From Desulfobacteraceae bacterium (lineage in GTDB: Bacteria > Desulfobacterota > Desulfobacteria > Desulfobacterales > ETH-SRB1), in contig VMSQ01000273.1 of NCBI GenBank assembly GCA_013792055.1, positions 1 to 34,529 of the forward strand: 34,529 bases of DNA, given 5' to 3'. This document shows positions 7,529 through 17,200 of this stretch, piece by piece. The position numbers and the translations under genes are program-made. Within the stretch, counting starts at the first letter, position 1. Each line of letters starts with the position of its first letter. Under the pieces are notes generated by a model. It saw nothing but the letters and a program-made list of their open reading frames with translations, searched no databases and was not told the DNA's origin.

Positions 7529-10500
7529 ATGATTCAAATCTTCAACAATAAGACTGACAAAGTCGGTGATGATTTTAAAAAGGGTATCAACAGAGAAAGC
7601 AAACTTCAGGTTGCTGCCAGTATATTTTCTATATACGGTTTTGAATCGCTAAAAAATGAGCTGAAAAAGATTGATAAGCTGAGGTTTATCTTTACCGACC
7701 CGACTTTTATTGAACTCGACAAAAACAAAAGAGAACAAAAGCAGTTTCAAATACATGCCAATTTCAGGCAAAAGGCTATAAGCGGATCTGAGTTTGAAAT
7801 AAACCTGAAAAATGAGCTTAAAGGTAAAGCGATTGCGAAAGAGTGCAAAAAATGGATTGAACAGAAAGTGGAATTCAAAACAAATATCGACAATAAATAC
7901 ATACAGCCGCATATTTCACTCGTAAACAATGATAACAGCTATGTGTACATGGGCATCAATGAATTCAGCAGTGCCGGGTTTGGATATGAGAAGGACAACT
8001 CGATACTGCATCAGATTATAAAAACCGATGACTATGAGACAACCAGGCGATACTTGCAGAATTTTGAAGATATTTGGAATGACGAGAAAACATTAAAAAA
8101 TGTAACGAACGAAGTTGTTGGGTACATTGCTGATCTCTATAAAGAAAACCCGCCGGAGTTTATCTATTATCTCACTCTCTACAATATTTTCGATGAATTC
8201 CTTGAAGATATTTCAGAAGATGAACTGGCGAACGAAAAAACGGGATTTAAAAAATCGATAATCTGGAACAAGCTCTATGACTTTCAGCGTGATGCTGTTC
8301 TGGGCATTATCAATAAATTGGAGCGGCATAACGGCTGTATACTTGCTGACAGTGTCGGACTTGGCAAAACATTCACGGCTTTGGGCGTCATAAAATATTA
8401 TCAGGAAAGAAACCGCACGGTACTTGTACTCTGTCCCAAAAAATTGGAAGATAACTGGCAGACTTTTTTAAACAACTATGAAGACAACCCACTGGTCAAA
8501 GACCGTTTAAATTATGATGTCTTATTTCATACAGACTTATCAAGAGAAAAAGGTATATCTAATGGAATAGATTTATCACGAATAAACTGGGGCAATTATG
8601 ATCTGGTGGTCATTGATGAATCGCATAATTTCAGAAACAACGACCCCCGCAAAGATAGAGTGACCCGCTACCAAAAGCTGCTTAACGATGTCATGAAGGC
8701 TGGTGTTAAAACAAAACTCCTCATGCTTTCAGCAACACCTGTCAATAACAGATTTACGGATTTTAAAAACCAGATTGCTTTGGCATGGGAAGGAGAAACC
8801 GGCAAGACAGATGGAAAACTGGGTACTGAAAAATCAGTTGAAAACATTTTATCCAATGCTCAGAAAATCTTTAATGACTGGACTAAACTGCCGATAGAAG
8901 AACGAAGCAGCCAGACGCTGCTTGCCAGCCTCAATACGAATTTTGATTTTTTTAAACTGCTTGATAGCGTTACCATTGCCAGAAGCAGAAAACATATCGA
9001 AAAATATTATGACATCAATAAAATCGGCAAGTTCCCTAATCGGTTAAAACCCATTACACACCATGCGGATATTACTGATCTTGCAGGTTTTATTGAGATG
9101 TCGGAACTCTATAAGGAACTCTCAAGGCTGAACCTGGCCATCTATTCGCCTACAGAATATATTCTGGACAGTAAACGAAGCTTTTATAGCGAGTTATACG
9201 ACACCAACATCAGTGAAAAAGTAAGCTTTAAACAGTCACACCGGGAAAAAAGCCTGCAAACCCTTATGCGGGTAAACTTGCTTAAGAGGCTGGAAAGTTC
9301 TGTCGATTCATTCAGAATCACCCTGAGTAAATTTATAAAAGAGAATGAAATCACCATAGGAAAAATTGAGGCTTTTGAAAAGACAGGCACTCAAGGATTT
9401 GCCGAATCAACCCAACTGAATGATATTAACTTAGACGCAGAAAGTGATGACTGGCTGAGTGATGAAATGAGTGTTGGCGGCAAAGTTAAGGTAAACCTTG
9501 TCGATATGAACACATCCGGCTGGAAACAGGATTTGCAGGCAGATATACTTATTGCAAAGTCCATATTTAAAGAAATGGCAAAAGTTACGCCGGAACACGA
9601 CACAAAGCTACGGGATTTAAAGAAATTCATTAAAAAGAAAATAGAAGCTCCTATAAATCCGGGGAACCGCAAAATTCTAATTTTCAGTGCTTTTGCAGAT
9701 ACGGTGAATTATCTCTATCAGAACCTTGCCGACTATAATAAACAAGTGCACAACTTGGCAACCGCAAAGATAACCGGTTCCGATAACAACCAGAATACAC
9801 TAAAAATCGACAACCGTTTTAACAACCTTCTTATAAACTTTTCACCCCGATCAAAAGAACGCAGAAAAAAGGATGCCCCTGAAATCGATATTCTGATTGC
9901 AACAGACTGTATATCAGAGGGTCAAAACCTGCAGGATTGCGATACGCTCATTAATTATGATATTCACTGGAATCCGGTCCGCATTATCCAGCGGTTTGGC
10001 CGAATAGACAGAATCGGGTCGATAAATAAAGATATTCAGCTCATTAACTTCTGGCCGCAGCTTTCTCTTGATGACTATATCAATTTGAAAAACCGGGTCG
10101 AAAGCAAAATGTTTATGGTGGATGCCACTGCTTCCGGCGAAGATAATGTGCTCACCAATAAATCATCAGACCTGGTTTTCAGAAAAAAACAGCTTGAAAA
10201 GCTGCAGGAAGAAGTGGTGGATATAGAAGATATGGGTTCAGGAGTATCCATAACAGATCTTGGCTTAAATGATTTCCGAATGGACCTGGTGAATTATATC
10301 AAAGAGCATGGCAGTCTTGAGAGTGTTGCAAACGGCATGCAGACGGTATGCAAAAAGGATACTGAACGGGGCATTGAAGAAGGCGTTGTTTTTGTTTTAA
10401 AGAATATTAATAATGAAGTCAATATCGACAAAACCAACCCATTGCATCCATTTTATCTGGTATATATAAAAACAGATGGTTCAATTCTCTCCAACCATTT

Positions 10501-10777
10501 GAATGTTAAAAACACCCTGGATATCCTGCGCACTTTGTGCAAGGGAAAAAGTGAACCGATAAAAGAAGTGTATGATCTTTTTAATGATGAAACCAATGAC
10601 GGCAAAAATATGTCGAAGTATTCCGGTTTACTCAATAAGTCCATAGAAGCGGTGCTCAATGTCAAAGATGAAAGCGATGTTGACAGTCTTTTTACAGCAG
10701 GCGGTACCACTGCCCTGATGAATAATATTAAAGGTCTGGAAGATTTTGAGCTCTTAACCTTTGTGGTGGTGAAATAA
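7529..10777 (+). CDS. SNF2-family helicase with PLD-like N-terminal region, type III R-M associated
   Basis: This 1082-residue superfamily 2 helicase starts MIQIFNNKTDKVGDDF. The first ~220 residues (VAASIFSIYGFESLKNELK, FIFTDPTFI) resemble the PLD-like N-terminus of helicases linked to restriction systems. Helicase motifs follow in order: Walker A ADSVGLGKTFTA (near 273-284), DESH (near 362-365), SATP (near 401), motif V ATDCISEGQNLQ, and motif VI QRFGRIDRIGS (from about 821). The helicase end is followed by an uncharacterised 200-residue tail. It probably translocates on double-stranded DNA in the cytoplasm and either remodels or scans invading DNA. It is the first large gene of a five-member cluster with DUF4391, Bro-N, Mod and Res; I know this grouping as recurrent, but not under an established system name. 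Confidence 0.88.
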   Translation: MIQIFNNKTDKVGDDFKKGINRESKLQVAASIFSIYGFESLKNELKKIDKLRFIFTDPTFIELDKNKREQKQFQIHANFRQKAISGSEFEINLKNELKGKAIAKECKKWIEQKVEFKTNIDNKYIQPHISLVNNDNSYVYMGINEFSSAGFGYEKDNSILHQIIKTDDYETTRRYLQNFEDIWNDEKTLKNVTNEVVGYIADLYKENPPEFIYYLTLYNIFDEFLEDISEDELANEKTGFKKSIIWNKLYDFQRDAVLGIINKLERHNGCILADSVGLGKTFTALGVIKYYQERNRTVLVLCPKKLEDNWQTFLNNYEDNPLVKDRLNYDVLFHTDLSREKGISNGIDLSRINWGNYDLVVIDESHNFRNNDPRKDRVTRYQKLLNDVMKAGVKTKLLMLSATPVNNRFTDFKNQIALAWEGETGKTDGKLGTEKSVENILSNAQKIFNDWTKLPIEERSSQTLLASLNTNFDFFKLLDSVTIARSRKHIEKYYDINKIGKFPNRLKPITHHADITDLAGFIEMSELYKELSRLNLAIYSPTEYILDSKRSFYSELYDTNISEKVSFKQSHREKSLQTLMRVNLLKRLESSVDSFRITLSKFIKENEITIGKIEAFEKTGTQGFAESTQLNDINLDAESDDWLSDEMSVGGKVKVNLVDMNTSGWKQDLQADILIAKSIFKEMAKVTPEHDTKLRDLKKFIKKKIEAPINPGNRKILIFSAFADTVNYLYQNLADYNKQVHNLATAKITGSDNNQNTLKIDNRFNNLLINFSPRSKERRKKDAPEIDILIATDCISEGQNLQDCDTLINYDIHWNPVRIIQRFGRIDRIGSINKDIQLINFWPQLSLDDYINLKNRVESKMFMVDATASGEDNVLTNKSSDLVFRKKQLEKLQEEVVDIEDMGSGVSITDLGLNDFRMDLVNYIKEHGSLESVANGMQTVCKKDTERGIEEGVVFVLKNINNEVNIDKTNPLHPFYLVYIKTDGSILSNHLNVKNTLDILRTLCKGKSEPIKEVYDLFNDETNDGKNMSKYSGLLNKSIEAVLNVKDESDVDSLFTAGGTTALMNNIKGLEDFELLTFVVVK

Positions 10778-10779
10778 TT

Positions 10780-10807
10780 ATGAATTATGAATTATGAATT
10801 ATGAATT
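10780..10807 (+). repeat. Four 7-bp units (ATGAATT) spanning the DUF4391 start
   Basis: Four exact ATGAATT units run from 10780 to 10807, three bases after the helicase stop. Each unit offers an ATG, in rotating frames; only the one at 10794 opens the DUF4391 frame, while those at 10780, 10787 and 10801 meet a stop within six codons. The only ribosome-site-like sequence is GGTGGTG in the last helicase codons. Confidence 0.85.
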
Positions 10808-11435
10808 GAAATTACCGCGAGAGGCTTTTGTAAACAAGTTTATTGCAAAAACCAAGTTTTACGAAAAGGCAACGCTCAGTTCAAAGCTTCAAAAAGAATT
10901 TGTCGATAAAATACAGAAAATCACCTGGAAGTATAAACTTGCTGAAAGCACTGTCGGCATTACCAAAACAGCTACAGTTACAGAGATACAGATATTTGAA
11001 ATTGAGTTGAAAGAACAGATAATCCCTAAGAAAGTTCTGCAGGTTATTGATAAAACCATACCTTACCAGATTTTATATTGCTTTGTTTTTAATAAGAGCG
11101 TGGCGTATGGAATAACATTGAAAGAAAATACCAGTGTTGAAAGCTACTATTTTTCAAACTGGAATGAAGATATGCTTTTTGATTTTACTGGTATTGATCT
11201 GGAAAGGGTCTATCAGAAATTGGTGAAAGCCTTTATCCGGAACAAAGCGAAAACGAAAAGCAGTTTTCAAGAGATTGTTGATGTTGATAATAAAATAAAA
11301 GCATTGGAAGCTGAAATAGCCAGGTTGGAGAGTAAAATTTCGCAGGAAAAGCAGTTTAACCGCAAAGTTGAGATAAATAAGGTTTTGCTGGAACGAAAAA
11401 AAGAGCTGGATATTATTTTGAATCACAAATTATGA
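10794..11435 (+). CDS. DUF4391 domain protein of the restriction island
   Basis: This 213-residue protein begins MNYELKLPREAFVNKFIAKT. The region FVDKIQKITWKYKLAESTVG and then VTEIQIFEIELKEQ...VLQVIDKTIPYQILY (residues 35-100) is the pattern I know as DUF4391. The C-terminal 40 residues form a predicted coiled coil (IKALEAEIARLESKISQEKQ). DUF4391 proteins occur next to SNF2 helicases and type III Mod/Res genes; their biochemical role is unknown to me, and a scaffold or specificity role within the complex is inference. The first five codons lie inside an ATGAATT tandem repeat, so the native N-terminus may once have been at the LPREAF stretch. The helicase stop lies 16 nt upstream, implying coupled translation. 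Confidence 0.8.
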   Translation: MNYELKLPREAFVNKFIAKTKFYEKATLSSKLQKEFVDKIQKITWKYKLAESTVGITKTATVTEIQIFEIELKEQIIPKKVLQVIDKTIPYQILYCFVFNKSVAYGITLKENTSVESYYFSNWNEDMLFDFTGIDLERVYQKLVKAFIRNKAKTKSSFQEIVDVDNKIKALEAEIARLESKISQEKQFNRKVEINKVLLERKKELDIILNHKL

Positions 11436-11499
11436 AAAACTTAGAACATTTTCCCAACGCCGGGAAAACGATTGATTCAAGCATTTTGGAGAGAATATA

Positions 11500-12117
11500 A
11501 TGGAAAGCCATAAAATAGCCTTATTTCAGAAAAAAGAGATTCGTAAAATCATTTATGAAAATGAATGGTGGTTCGTTATAAATGATGTCATTGCAGCCCT
11601 TACCGATTCAAAAGATCCTGCGCAATATTTTAAGCGGATGAAATCAAGGGACACTGAGTTAAAAAACCTCACCGAACAAGGGGGGGTACAACTTGTACCA
11701 CCCCTTATGTTGGAAGTAGAATCAGCGGGCGGTAAACAAAAAATGTATTGCTGGCATACGGAAGGCATTTTCAGGCTTATCCAGTCTGTTCCATCTGCAA
11801 AAGCAGAACCTTTTAAAAGATGGCTCGCTAAAGTTGGCTATGAACGGGTGCAGGAGATTGAAAATCCTGAGTTGGCCACTAAAAGAACCCGTGCTCTTTA
11901 TATTGCAAAAGGATACAGTGAGGACTGGATTGAAAAACGAATGCGGGGAATTTCAATTCGTGAAGAGTTAACTGATGAATGGAAAAACCGTGGTGCAAAA
12001 GACCAAATCGAATATGCGATTTTAACGGCAGAGATCAGCAAAGCGACATTTGGAATGACCCCGGGTGAATATAAAGAATTTAAAAATCTGAAAAGAGAAA
12101 ACTTCGAGATCACATGA
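11500..12117 (+). CDS. Bro-N/antirepressor-like protein, N-terminal part of a split gene
   Basis: This 205-residue frame has a good ribosome site (TTGGAGAG) before ATG 11500. Residues 1-110 are a Bro-N domain: IRKIIYENEWWFVINDVIAA, DPAQYFKRMKSRD, and YCWHTEGIFRLIQSVPSAKA with PFKRWLAKVGYERVQE. Bro-N domains bind DNA and are found in phage antirepressors and baculovirus BRO proteins; chromosomal copies often sit inside restriction islands. The stop at 12115-12117 interrupts a conserved stretch: in the other frame the text continues as LRDHMTDLELIF. The gene is therefore either frameshifted or genuinely divided, overlapping the next frame by an ATGA. A regulatory role for the island is plausible but unproven. 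Confidence 0.82.
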   Translation: MESHKIALFQKKEIRKIIYENEWWFVINDVIAALTDSKDPAQYFKRMKSRDTELKNLTEQGGVQLVPPLMLEVESAGGKQKMYCWHTEGIFRLIQSVPSAKAEPFKRWLAKVGYERVQEIENPELATKRTRALYIAKGYSEDWIEKRMRGISIREELTDEWKNRGAKDQIEYAILTAEISKATFGMTPGEYKEFKNLKRENFEIT

Positions 12118-12344
12118 CAGACCTTGAACTTATTTTTTCTATGCTTGGTGAAAGAGCAACAACAGAAATAACACAGGTTAATAATACTCATGGGTTTAAT
12201 AGTCTTAAAAATGATGCCAGTGAAGGCGGCAAAATTGCGGGAGATGCAAAACAGGCATTGGAAAAGAAAACAGGAAAATCTGTAAGTACCAATGAGAATT
12301 ATTTAGATGCACCAGAAATAAAGAAAAGGCTAAAGGAGAAGTGA
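12114..12344 (+). CDS. C-terminal part of the split Bro-like protein
   Basis: This 76-residue frame begins MTDLELIFSMLGERATTEIT at an ATG that overlaps the stop of the Bro-N frame (ATGA), so reinitiation could express it. It continues NDASEGGKIAGDAKQALEKK, which is how the C-terminus of longer Bro-type proteins in such clusters reads, as far as I recall. A one-base backward shift at GAAAAC/TTC (about 12096-12102) would rejoin the two halves into a protein of about 280 residues. The downstream frame has stayed open to its own stop, five bases before the Mod start, arguing for recent or functional division rather than decay. Confidence 0.65.
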   Translation: MTDLELIFSMLGERATTEITQVNNTHGFNSLKNDASEGGKIAGDAKQALEKKTGKSVSTNENYLDAPEIKKRLKEK

Positions 12345-12348
12345 AATA

Positions 12349-14295
12349 ATGGACAAACTGAAAATGCAGACACCGGACTTGACCGATAAAAATATAGAAC
12401 AGATTGCCGCATTATTTCCCAATGTAATTACCGAAACAAAAGATGAGAAAGGCAATCTTAGGAAAGCTGTTGATTTTGACCTGCTCAAACAGGCGTTATC
12501 CAAAAATCTTGTTGAAGCCGATGACGAACGCTACCGACTGGACTGGCCCGGGAAAAAGGCATCACTTCTAAAAGCCAATACGCCCATTACCAAAACCCTG
12601 AGACCGTGCCGTGAAGAATCGGTGAATTTTGATACCACCGAAAATTTGTATATCGAAGGGGATAATTTTGAAGTGCTGAAGATTTTGCAGGAGAGTTATC
12701 TCGGTAAAGTGAAGATGATTGACATTGACCCGCCCTATAATACGGGCAATGATTTTATCTATAAAGATGACTTTAAAAAGGGCAAAGAAGAGTATGAAGA
12801 AGAACTGGGTGTTGAGGATGAAGACGGCGGAAAGTTATTCAGGAATACCGACAGCAACGGCAGGTTTCATTCCGATTGGTTGAGTATGATGTATGAGAGA
12901 CTGGTGGTTGCGAGGGATTTGCTGAGGGATGATGGGGTTATTTTTATCAGTATTGATGATAATGAAGTACATAATTTGAGGAAGATTTGCGATGAGATTT
13001 TTGGGGAGGGAAATTTCATTGCACAACTTATCAGAAAAACGATAGAAGGGGGTAAACAAGATTCTGGAAGTGTTCAATCTAATCAAGAGTATTGTTTGGT
13101 CTATCACGGAAAAGACCAGTCGGGCACAAACCGTAAGTTAATTACTGATTTTGGACATTACACAAAAGAAGATAAGTTTATTCATGAGAGGGGTAAATAT
13201 TATCTAAAGCCGCTTGAAAACGGTGGGTTGGGATATGTCCCGAGTCTCGACTACCCAATAATCGGACCTGATGGTATCGAAATATTCCCAGGAGGCTCTC
13301 ATGGTGATAATGGGTATCGTTGGGTGTGGGGAAAAGAGAGGTATGGAAAAGCTGTATCCCTTGACTTGATCGCATTTATAGAAGCGCGTGATGGTGTCGG
13401 ATATAAAGTGTACTACAAAATATATCAATATTTCAATTCAGATGGAGATGTTGTTGAAAGAAGCTCGCCGTTTGGAACGCTATATCTGGAAGGGTACACT
13501 AATAGGCAAGCGGTCTTAGAGCTTAAAAAAATATTTGATGACAAAAGACTTCTTGACTATCCGAAGCCCACATCATTTTTAAGAGAGTGTATTTCTATGG
13601 GCTGCCACAAAGATTCTATTATCATGGACTTCTTTTCCGGCTCCGCCACCACCGCCCACGCTGTCATGCAGCAAAACGCTGAAGACGGCGGTAACCGCAA
13701 ATTCATCATGGTGCAACTTCCCGAAAAAACCGACGAAAAAAGCGAAGCCTACAAAGCTGGCTACAAAACCATCGCAGAAATCGGCAAAGAACGCATCCGC
13801 CGTGCAGGGAAGAAAATACTCTCTGAACTCGAAGCTAAAAATCGGCAGTTAAAACTCGGAGAAGAACCTGTTGATGCCAGTAAGCTCGATATCGGCTTCC
13901 GTGTTTACAAAACCGACTCCACCAACATGAAAGATGTATTTTATCACCCGAGTAAGTTAAAACAAATGACTCTTGGTGATTTATTGAGCAACATCAAAGA
14001 AGACCGCACCCCCGAAGACCTTTTGACGCAAGTTATTCTCGATCTCGGCCTTGAACTCACCTTGCCCATTGAAATAAAGAAGATACTCGGCAACACAGTT
14101 TTTATCGTCCAAACCAATGCCCTTGTCGCTTGCTTTGATAAGAACATTGACTTCAAAATTGTCGATACCATAGCAGACCTGAAACCTTTTAAAGTAGTCT
14201 TTAAAGATGCCAGCTTCAAAGACGATAAAGACCGCATCAATGTGGAAGAACGTTTTAAAAGGCTGTCGCCGGAAACGAAAGTAATGGTGATTTAA
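12349..14295 (+). CDS. mod: Type III restriction-modification methyltransferase (Mod), N6-adenine, beta class
   Basis: This 648-residue enzyme has its catalytic motif DPPYNTGNDFIY at residues 127-138 and the S-adenosylmethionine-binding motif DFFSGSATTAHAV at 427-439. The order (motif IV before motif I) defines a beta-class DNA adenine methyltransferase. The target-recognition region lies between, about residues 225-410. Together with Res it should recognise a short asymmetric site and methylate adenine on one strand. The region encoding residues 225-415 is clearly more AT-rich than the codons after 13620, consistent with replacement of the recognition domain by recombination. AAGGAG precedes the ATG by 10 nt, and the Res start follows the stop by 2 nt. 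No repeat tract for phase variation is seen inside the gene. Confidence 0.93.
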   Translation: MDKLKMQTPDLTDKNIEQIAALFPNVITETKDEKGNLRKAVDFDLLKQALSKNLVEADDERYRLDWPGKKASLLKANTPITKTLRPCREESVNFDTTENLYIEGDNFEVLKILQESYLGKVKMIDIDPPYNTGNDFIYKDDFKKGKEEYEEELGVEDEDGGKLFRNTDSNGRFHSDWLSMMYERLVVARDLLRDDGVIFISIDDNEVHNLRKICDEIFGEGNFIAQLIRKTIEGGKQDSGSVQSNQEYCLVYHGKDQSGTNRKLITDFGHYTKEDKFIHERGKYYLKPLENGGLGYVPSLDYPIIGPDGIEIFPGGSHGDNGYRWVWGKERYGKAVSLDLIAFIEARDGVGYKVYYKIYQYFNSDGDVVERSSPFGTLYLEGYTNRQAVLELKKIFDDKRLLDYPKPTSFLRECISMGCHKDSIIMDFFSGSATTAHAVMQQNAEDGGNRKFIMVQLPEKTDEKSEAYKAGYKTIAEIGKERIRRAGKKILSELEAKNRQLKLGEEPVDASKLDIGFRVYKTDSTNMKDVFYHPSKLKQMTLGDLLSNIKEDRTPEDLLTQVILDLGLELTLPIEIKKILGNTVFIVQTNALVACFDKNIDFKIVDTIADLKPFKVVFKDASFKDDKDRINVEERFKRLSPETKVMVI

Positions 14296-14297
14296 TT

Positions 14298-17200
14298 ATG
14301 AAGCTGATATTCAAACAGCAACCCTACCAGACCGATGCCACCATGGCCGCTGTCCGTTGTTTCGAAGGACAAGGCAAGGGATTTAGAAAAGAAGTTATTG
14401 GCAGGACAGAACTTTTTAAGGAAGAGATTTTTTCCAACAAAAAGCTGGAAATTACCGATACTGATATTTTAAAGAATGTCCAAGCCTTGCAAAAAGAACA
14501 AGGATTAAAAACAATCAGCCGTTTGGACGGGTTGAATTTTACCATTGAGATGGAAACCGGAACAGGAAAAACCTATGTCTATACCAAAACAATGTATGAA
14601 TTCAGCAAGCATTACGGCTGGAACAAGTTTATTATCATGGTGCCTTCCGTGGCTATCCGTGAAGGCGTGCACAAATCCCTTGAAAATACTGCGGAGCATT
14701 TTCAGGAAATATACGGTAAAAAAATCCGGTTTTCGATTTACAACACCAACAATAAATCCAATTTAATAAACATTAAAAGCTTTGCGGACACTTCCAATAT
14801 CGAAGTTATCATTATGAACTATCAGGCGTTTAATGTAAAAGAACCAGATCAAGATATTAAATCAATAAGATCTGAGGTTGCACGAAAAATTTATCAAAAA
14901 CTTGACTCTCTGCAAAGTGAACGACCAATAGATATCATTAAGAGAGCCCGCCCGATTTTAATCATTGACGAACCGCAACGCTTCGGCGAAAAGGCTGAAA
15001 AGATATTTACCAACAAGGTATTTAATCAGCTTTTTACATTGCGATATTCGGCTACGCACAAAAAAGAATTCAATAAAATCTACCGCCTTGATGCCATTGA
15101 TGCCTATAACCAGAAGCTGGTTAAAAAAATAAGTGTAAAAGGGATTGAAGTCGTTGGTAACTCCGGTACTAACAGTTATCTCTTTCTCGATAGAATACAG
15201 ATTAGTACCAGCAAGTACCCCGTTGCCTATTTGGAGCTTGAGGTCAAACAGATCAACGGCATTCAGAAAAAAATCAGACAAGTAAAAGAAAAGGATGATT
15301 TGTTTGTTCTCTCAAACGAACTCAAACAGTATAAAGGCTTTATTGTAAAAGAGATTAACGGATTAACCAACAGAGTTTCCTTTACTAATGGCGTCAAATT
15401 AACAGTCGGGCAAACAACCGGAGATGTGGATGAAGAACATGTCCGCCGAATACAGATTCGGGAGACCGTAAAATCCCACATTGAAAAAGAGCGGATGATG
15501 TTTACAAAAGGTATAAAGGTTTTATCCCTCTTTTTTATTGATGAGGTGGCAAAATACCGGCTGTATGACAATAACAATAATCAGCAGAAAGGCGACTACG
15601 CAAAAGTATTTGAAGAGGAGTATAAGCGGGCAATCAGCCAGTTAAATTTGTTTGAAACAGATTACAATGACTATTTGCACCGATTTGCAGTGGAAGAGAT
15701 TCACAAAGGTTATTTCTCAATTGATAAAAAAGGGAAATTTGTCAATTCAAAAGAAAATAAAAATGAGGGCGGCATCAGTAATGATGTAAGTGCGTATGAT
15801 CTTATTATGAAAAATAAAGAAACGCTTTTAAGCCTGAGCGAACCAACCCGCTTTATTTTTTCTCATTCTGCACTGCGGGAAGGCTGGGACAATCCCAATG
15901 TGTTCCAGATATGCACTTTGAAACACAGTCAGTCAGAAATCAGCAAAAGACAGGAAATAGGACGAGGTTTGCGTATTTGTGTAAATTCCAATGGTGACCG
16001 CATGGACACTTCTGTTCTGGAAAGTGACTTTTTTGATATAAACAAATTAACTGTGGTTGCCAGCGAATCCTATGATTCTTTTGCTAAGGCTCTTCAGAAT
16101 GAAATTGTAGCGTCACTATCCGAAAGACCGGTCAATCTTACAATTGATGTATTGAATAACCGTGTTTTAAAAAATGAAAAGGGCGAGAAGTTCACCTTTG
16201 ATAATCAGAGTTCAATGGATTTGATCTTTGATATGAAAACTAAAGGATATATTGATAATAATTACCAGATTACAGATGTCTTAATCAAAGCCATAGAAAG
16301 CAAAACATACGAAGTTCCCGAAAAATTAAAGGGGTTTGAAGGCTGTGTCGCAGAACTGATGCAGAATATCTACACAACAGCAAATTTTACAGCCGCTGAA
16401 GATGAAAGCGCCAATAACATTGATGAACCTGTTTTAAAGCCGAATGATAATTTTGATAGAAAAGAGTTTCAGGATTTATGGAAAAAAATTAAAGTAAAGA
16501 CCGTGTATGAAGTAGATTTTGCCAGTCAAGAACTTATAGTGAAATGTATAAAAGCAATTGATAACAATCTGACGGTAAAAAAGATTTTGATAAACATAAC
16601 TTCCGGCCAACAACAGGACAAAATTGATGAGGCGACACTTAAAGCCGGTGAAAGCATGAGAAAGGAGAAAAGCATAACAGAAAGGGCAGCGTCTCTTCTT
16701 GGTTCTTTGAAGTATGACTTAGTGGCTGAAATTGCGAAAGAGACAAACCTTACCAGAAAAACAATCGTTAAAATATTGAAGGATTTACGGCAGGATACTT
16801 TTCATAACTTCAGAGTTAATCCGGAGAGTTTCATACAGGGTGTCGCACGAATTATAAACAGTGAAAAAGCAGCGATGCTTATAAACAACATTGTTTATTC
16901 AAAAACAGATAAGACTTATGATGACAGCATTTTTACCATAAATAACTTCAAGGGCTCCCTTGCCAAGAACATTCTGGAAGTCAAAAAACATGTGCATGAT
17001 TATGTAAAAACTGATTCTGATATTGAGAGAAAATTCGCCTCTGATCTTGAATGTGAAGAAGTTCTCGTTTATGCAAAATTACCAAAAGGTCAAAAAGGTT
17101 TTCAAATACCAACTCCACTCGGCAATTATTCTCCTGACTGGGCAATAGTTTTTAATACCGACAAATTTAAGTATGTGTATTTCATTGCTGAAACTAAGGG

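Noticed and set aside
10780-10807. Classical on/off phase variation by the heptamer repeat
   Set aside because: Each unit carries its own ATG, so a correctly framed start survives changes in repeat number; only spacing and decoy starts would change.
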